DNA of 64,000 nt from Caldilineaceae bacterium (GTDB lineage Bacteria; Chloroflexota; Anaerolineae; Caldilineales; Caldilineaceae), in assembly GCA_026645575.1 (NCBI GenBank), contig JAPKMW010000010.1, positions 104,473-168,472 of the forward strand, written 5' to 3'. Below, piece after piece: positions 60,795 through 64,000 of the stretch. Made by a program: the position numbers and the translations under genes. The notes beneath the pieces were generated by a model. The model was given only the letters and a program-made list of their open reading frames with translations, had not been told where the DNA came from and ran no database searches. Position 1 is the first letter of the stretch. Each line of letters begins with the position of its first letter.

Positions 60795-60890
60795 ATGTGG
60801 CTACCCGAAAGCTGGATTGATGTGTTGTGCATTGCTCTACTGATACTGCTTACTATCTGGTATATCGATACCACGATTAACGACCGATGA
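60795..60890 (+). CDS. 31-residue membrane peptide
   Basis: MWLPESWIDVLCIALLILLT then IWYIDTTINDR is one TM helix. AAGGAG at 60780-60785 is its RBS and lies inside the previous gene. It overlaps the CHAT gene by four bases, so expression of all three is linked. Confidence 0.55.
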   Translation: MWLPESWIDVLCIALLILLTIWYIDTTINDR

Positions 60891-61372
60891 AGATTTTGCT
60901 ATTTGCGCCACGCACCAACCTACTGTATGCCGACGCTGAAGTACAGGCCATCTTGCGCAGCGGCAACGACGTAACACCCGTGCTGGGCAGCGTCAACCGG
61001 CAACAGTTCTTAGACGAAGTGTTACGCTCCGACGCCGATGTGCTGTGGATTTGCTCGCACGGCAACGAGGACGGCATTTTGCTGAGTGATGGCATTTTGT
61101 CATCGCCACGGCTTACCCAGGCCGCACGGGGGCGTTACGGTACGATTGTACTTAATACCTGTAGCAGCTTCAAGACGGCGCAAATGTTGCAGAACGATAC
61201 TGAGGCCGAGATCATCGCCACCATCATTGAAACGCCTGACGAAGAGGCTTTCTACACCGGCGCTTTGTTCGCTCACTATCTGGCGATTAACGGTGACACG
61301 GCGTTGGCCTATGACCTGGCAAGGCCGGGCGGCAATCGTACATACATTCGGCTGGCGGGTAAAAAAAAATGA
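60887..61372 (+). CDS. compact CHAT/caspase-like cysteine peptidase
   Basis: This 161-residue protein has the CHAT-type caspase core only. LLFAPR-type opening, then VLWICSHGNEDGILLSDG with catalytic His58, and YGTIVLNTCSSFKTA with catalytic Cys92, followed by IETPDEEAFYTGALFAHYLA. No N-terminal repeats or extra domains are present. CHAT peptidases in bacteria usually act as effectors in defence or signalling. Here it lies in the lysin/membrane-protein cluster of a phage-like element. It overlaps the previous gene by four bases and ends in an A9 run overlapping the next gene. Activity is inferred from the two residues. Confidence 0.8.
   Translation: MKILLFAPRTNLLYADAEVQAILRSGNDVTPVLGSVNRQQFLDEVLRSDADVLWICSHGNEDGILLSDGILSSPRLTQAARGRYGTIVLNTCSSFKTAQMLQNDTEAEIIATIIETPDEEAFYTGALFAHYLAINGDTALAYDLARPGGNRTYIRLAGKKK
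61361..61369 (+). promoter_or_regulatory. A9 slippery run at the CHAT/TM gene junction
   Basis: Nine A residues end the CHAT gene (GGT AAA AAA AAA TGA). The next gene's ATG starts at 61369, exactly in the -1 frame. An A-AAA-AAA slip would fuse the CHAT peptidase to the coiled-coil/TM protein. Ordinary ATGA coupling would need no such run. Confidence 0.45.
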
Positions 61373-61716
61373 TGGCAGAGAATAACGACTTTGCCAAATT
61401 CCGTGACAAGCTCAACCGCCTGGAAGCGTCGCAAGAAGAAACAAAGCGCACCCTCGCCCGTGTGCTGGCGCTGATGGACGGCGATCCCTCGTATCGCATT
61501 GTGGGCTTTCCTGACCAACTTGCGGCCTACATCAAGGCTAACGAGGACTGGAAGAAGGCGACCGAACAACGGGTAGAGAACAACGAGGAACGCCTAGACG
61601 CTTTGGAGGGCAACAAGCAGATTGTCATTGCACCTACCACGGCGGCGCTGCTTATCGTCATCGGCGCATTGTGTCTTATCGTCGCTTACATGGCACTCAC
61701 ATGGCTACAGGGATGA
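61369..61716 (+). CDS. coiled-coil protein with C-terminal TM helix
   Basis: This 115-residue protein has an N-terminal coiled coil (FRDKLNRLEASQEETKRTLA), a second charged coil (ATEQRVENNEERLDALEGNK) and a C-terminal TM helix (TTAALLIVIGALCLIVAYMA). The layout is like haemolysin XhlA-type or spacer proteins. It overlaps CHAT upstream and the next gene by four bases downstream. It may anchor the peptidase or be part of the holin. Confidence 0.65.
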   Translation: MMAENNDFAKFRDKLNRLEASQEETKRTLARVLALMDGDPSYRIVGFPDQLAAYIKANEDWKKATEQRVENNEERLDALEGNKQIVIAPTTAALLIVIGALCLIVAYMALTWLQG

Positions 61717-62030
61717 TTCAGCAAATCTTGACCATCTGCTACCTAGCGGGGCTGACAGCGGCGATGCTCAAGGCGCTACGCTACTGGCTCGACTACCGGC
61801 GGCGGGGCAAATGGTTCTATCTGGTTGGTGTCCCGGCAAATCTGGCGCTGGCGTTCACGTTGGCGCTGCTGGTGATTAGTACCGGCGATGATCCGGCCAT
61901 TCCGCTACCCACATTGCGCACGATGATCCGGGCGTCGCTCATGGCCTGGGCAGGGTTGGGCCTACTGTTTGAGATTCTGTATATTGCAAGTTTTTTGGAG
62001 CTACGAAAAGATGATAGTCAACTGGATTAA
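61713..62030 (+). CDS. three-TM membrane protein, holin-like
   Basis: This 105-residue protein has three predicted TM helices (about residues 4-20, 38-60, 75-95), separated by short basic/acidic loops. ATG 61713 overlaps the previous stop. The size, TM count and lysin proximity fit a holin, but no family was recognised. Confidence 0.6.
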   Translation: MIQQILTICYLAGLTAAMLKALRYWLDYRRRGKWFYLVGVPANLALAFTLALLVISTGDDPAIPLPTLRTMIRASLMAWAGLGLLFEILYIASFLELRKDDSQLD

Positions 62031-62169
62031 AGACATTTATCAGAAGCATGGCTATGTAGCGGCGCTAGTGACAATCATTGTGCTAGTGGCGTTGGCTGTG
62101 GGCGTTGGCTACGTGGCGGGCATCGACATCAAAGACTTAGGGCGCTGGCTCATCGCCATCGGGGGGTAA
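62011..62169 (+). CDS. 52-residue single-TM protein
   Basis: ATG 62011 follows GGAGCTACG. The TM helix is VAALVTIIVLVALAVGVGYV, followed by GIDIKDLGRWLIAIGG. It overlaps the previous gene by 20 bases. It could be a second holin-type or virion membrane peptide. Confidence 0.55.
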   Translation: MIVNWIKDIYQKHGYVAALVTIIVLVALAVGVGYVAGIDIKDLGRWLIAIGG

Positions 62170-62172
62170 CGC

Positions 62173-62577
62173 ATGGCTATCAGCAAGGCAGAGATACAGG
62201 TTACATGGAGCAGCACAAATAGCATCGGTCTTACGGCGGGTAGTAATTCCACCTCGGACGCATTCTCGTTTTCGGCCACATCTTTCAATGCCATGATTCA
62301 GGTGAAGGCCGACAATCAGGGTACGCCTGCCGCTGGTGACACAGTGGATTTTTATTTACTGTACACCCTGGGAGATCCAGACGGGGCATCGACCGACGAA
62401 TACGACAGCACAACACAGGGAACATACCTGGGGCAACTCGATACCGCTGCGGCTGATCCGGCAATTCGCACATTTACAATCAATCCGTCAGCGAAAGGCG
62501 GCAAAATCTATGCCGTCAACAACTCGGCAGGGCGGACAATTTCAGTCAGCGCCACACTGTATGAAACCAGAGGCTAA
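62173..62577 (+). CDS. putative phage structural protein
   Basis: This 134-residue beta-rich protein (AEIQVTWSSTNSIGLTAGSN; FYLLYTLGDPDGASTDEYDS) resembles small virion or tail-associated proteins next to tail-fibre genes. It starts three bases after the previous stop. The fibre gene starts immediately after its stop. Confidence 0.6.
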   Translation: MAISKAEIQVTWSSTNSIGLTAGSNSTSDAFSFSATSFNAMIQVKADNQGTPAAGDTVDFYLLYTLGDPDGASTDEYDSTTQGTYLGQLDTAAADPAIRTFTINPSAKGGKIYAVNNSAGRTISVSATLYETRG

Positions 62578-64000
62578 ATGCTCCGTCATCGCCCGCTTGA
62601 TTTTGAGCTAAATCGATACAGCCCACAGGCGCAGGACTTGGTGTTCTGGGCGCCGTTGCTGGGGAATAATGCCGTTGATTTTATTAGTGGCAAGGTCGGC
62701 ACAAGATCGGCGGCGCTTACTCGTGTGCCAAGTGCGCGCGGGCAGGTCTTTGATTTTACGGCGTCTCCTATCATTTACTGGACGCCAACATACAGGGCTT
62801 TCCCCGTCACCGTAATGGCATGGGTATATCCTGACGCAGCGAACAATCTAATGGTCCCGGTGACACTGGGAACAACCACCGCAGCCAACGGATGGACGAT
62901 GGCGCTGCATGGTGACGTAGCCGGCGATCCTGTGCGTTTCTACAACGATGGAGCGGGTAATTATTCGTGGGCGACGGCAGGGTCAGGATTTGTTGCTGGA
63001 TCGTGGCAGCACGTAGCGGGGGTGTGGGCCGCGAATAATTCGCGGTCTGTGTTTGTCAACGGCGGGAACAAAGGTACAAATACCACCAGCATTGCGACAG
63101 ATCAGGCAACGATCAACAGGTTGGCAATTGGGGCAACCTATTTCGCAACGCCATCTTACCATCTGGATGGCAAAATCATGGACGTGCGGCTGTATCGCCG
63201 TGTGTTGTCCGACGCTGAAATCGGCGCTTACTACCGCAACCCGTGGGATTTGTTCGCTCCCACGCAAAAATGGTGGATTGTTCCCGATTTTGTCGGCGTA
63301 GACAATCTGAGCGCCACCGGCATTACCACGGGGGCAGTAACAGCGGGATCACCGCTGTTAGGGCAGGCGCATGGCCTAGCAGCGAATGGCGTCGCCACGG
63401 GTAATGCCGTACTTGGCGCGCCAGCGCTGGCGCATATCTACAATCTGAGCGCCACCGGCATTACCACGGGGGCAGTAACAGCGGGATCACCGCCGTTAGG
63501 GCAGGCGCATGGCCTAGCGGCGAACGGCATTGCTACGAGCGCTGCATCCGCAGGCGCGCCAGCGCTGGCGCATATCTACAATCTGAGCGCCACCGGCATT
63601 GTATCGGGGGCGGCGACCGCAGGCGCGCCAGCGCTGAGTCAGTCGCATGGCCTAGCGGCGAATGGCGTCGCCACGGGTAATGCCGTACTTGGCGCGCCAG
63701 CGCTGGCGCATATCTACAATCTAGGCGCTACCAGCGTCGCCACAGGAGCGCCGACGCTGGGCAACCCGATGGGGCAGGCGCACGGCCTAGCAGCGAACGG
63801 CGTCATGGCAGGGACGCCAGCGCTTGACAGTCCGGCTATCGGCGCTGCACACGTTCTGACAGCACATGGCATCACAGCAAGAACGCCAGCGCTTGGGATG
63901 CCAGCGCTAGGGCAGGCGCATAGCTTCAGTGCAACCGGCATTGTCTTCCCAGCGGCGGAAGTCGGCACAGCGGCAGTAGGGCAGGCGCATAGCTTCAGTG
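62578..64000 (+). CDS. LamG-domain tail fibre with 23-residue repeats (3' end outside window)
   Basis: The frame is open to the window end (474 codons seen). A concanavalin-like/LamG domain covers about residues 20-230 (VTVMAWVYPDAANNLMVPVT, WQHVAGVWAANNSRSVFVNG, KIMDVRLYRRVLSDAEIGAY). YRNPWDLFAPTQKWW is the typical closing motif in phage fibre proteins. From about residue 243 come ten or more 22-23-residue repeats of the LxAxGIxTGxxxxGxPxLGQAHx type. It probably binds host surface glycans. Confidence 0.85.
   Translation, partial: MLRHRPLDFELNRYSPQAQDLVFWAPLLGNNAVDFISGKVGTRSAALTRVPSARGQVFDFTASPIIYWTPTYRAFPVTVMAWVYPDAANNLMVPVTLGTTTAANGWTMALHGDVAGDPVRFYNDGAGNYSWATAGSGFVAGSWQHVAGVWAANNSRSVFVNGGNKGTNTTSIATDQATINRLAIGATYFATPSYHLDGKIMDVRLYRRVLSDAEIGAYYRNPWDLFAPTQKWWIVPDFVGVDNLSATGITTGAVTAGSPLLGQAHGLAANGVATGNAVLGAPALAHIYNLSATGITTGAVTAGSPPLGQAHGLAANGIATSAASAGAPALAHIYNLSATGIVSGAATAGAPALSQSHGLAANGVATGNAVLGAPALAHIYNLGATSVATGAPTLGNPMGQAHGLAANGVMAGTPALDSPAIGAAHVLTAHGITARTPALGMPALGQAHSFSATGIVFPAAEVGTAAVGQAHSFS
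63307..64000 (+). repeat. 69-bp tandem repeats within tail fibre gene
   Basis: Units of about 69 bases encode the fibre repeats. One segment starting near 63385 recurs almost unchanged about 276 bases (four units) later near 63661, through ATATCTACAATCT. Adjacent pairs alternate LSATG and LAANG types, a 138-base higher-order period. Confidence 0.9.

Larger units (their letters stand above)
46573..64000. mobile_element. phage-like integrated element, right end outside window
   Basis: The element is bounded on the left by a serine recombinase inside a host MFS gene. It carries a divergent repressor/Cro control region, tightly packed small genes with TAATG and ATGA overlaps, a multidomain lysin and a LamG tail fibre. 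These indicate a temperate phage or phage-derived element. Terminase, portal, capsid and tape-measure genes are not in the visible 17.4 kb. An FtsK-type ATPase with several small membrane proteins also permits a conjugative element reading. Confidence 0.85.

Noticed and set aside
60887..61716. A complete known CHAT-based defence system such as a gasdermin or Craspase-type locus
   Set aside because: No gasdermin, Cas or TPR partner is adjacent; only membrane and coiled-coil proteins are present.

Overview
The window reads as chromosome of a Chloroflexota bacterium, probably near Caldilineales/Anaerolineae. This is inferred from gene content: long Thr/Pro-linked lipoproteins, an S8 protease ending in SWNSV repeats, Uma2 and DUF4160/DUF2442 genes, and heptameric intergenic repeats. 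No rRNA or other phylogenetic marker was seen. Coordinates 1 to about 46,572 are host sequence. From about 46,573 to the right edge lies a phage-like integrated element that cuts an MFS transporter gene in two; its far end is outside the window.

Host layout. 1-2.6 kb: an alpha/beta hydrolase and a soxB-soxD pair (sarcosine-oxidase type) without soxA or soxG. 2.65-15.1 kb: a TPR lipoprotein, then an oligopeptide-type ABC transporter (one ATPase, binding protein, two permeases) interleaved with a BNR surface protein and two small toxin-antitoxin-like pairs. 15.2-20.9 kb: an RND efflux pump, its membrane-fusion lipoprotein and a TetR regulator. 21-26.6 kb: secreted SH3b/PD40 protein, S8 protease and a diheme cytochrome c whose first haem motif is contracted to CxCH. 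26.9-33.9 kb: an ADP-forming acyl-CoA synthetase fused to GNAT, a family-4-like uracil-DNA glycosylase lacking the iron-sulphur cysteines, a beta-helix protein, an M20 amidohydrolase and Uma2. 33.9-36.4 kb: a LOV-domain histidine kinase overlapping a receiver-histidine kinase. 36.7-46 kb: D-glutamate cyclase-like protein, FGGY kinase, HEPN pair, NUDIX, phosphatase, amidohydrolase, P-loop kinase, an antitoxin with a broken VapC, a split chromate transporter and a lipoprotein.

Element layout (46.57 kb to end). A large serine recombinase sits at the left junction. It is followed by a repressor/Cro pair separated by three 15-bp operator-like sites, a short early gene set, a tRNA-like structured RNA, a phage-family gene pair, a GGCATGGC-type low-complexity block, many small membrane proteins, an FtsK-type ATPase and a DUF2227 protein. 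A divergent promoter region at 57.7-57.9 kb has a perfect-consensus minus-strand promoter driving small phage genes leftward. On the plus strand a promoter appears to start transcription on the ATG of a three-domain lysin. The rightward cluster continues with nucleotide and phosphoesterase enzymes, two tiny membrane peptides, a caspase-like CHAT peptidase, a coiled-coil/TM protein overlapping it at an A9 run, two more membrane proteins, a structural protein and a LamG tail fibre with 23-residue repeats running off the window. No terminase, portal, capsid, tape measure, relaxase or replication initiator is visible, so prophage is likely but not proven.

The most unusual material is in the element: the compact CHAT peptidase in a lysis neighbourhood with an exact -1 slippery junction to a TM protein, the tRNA-like RNA with two T-arm-like hairpins, and the FtsK-plus-small-membrane-protein block. 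In the host, the LOV kinase pair, the cluster-less UDG and the intergenic repeats that have become protein tails stand out.
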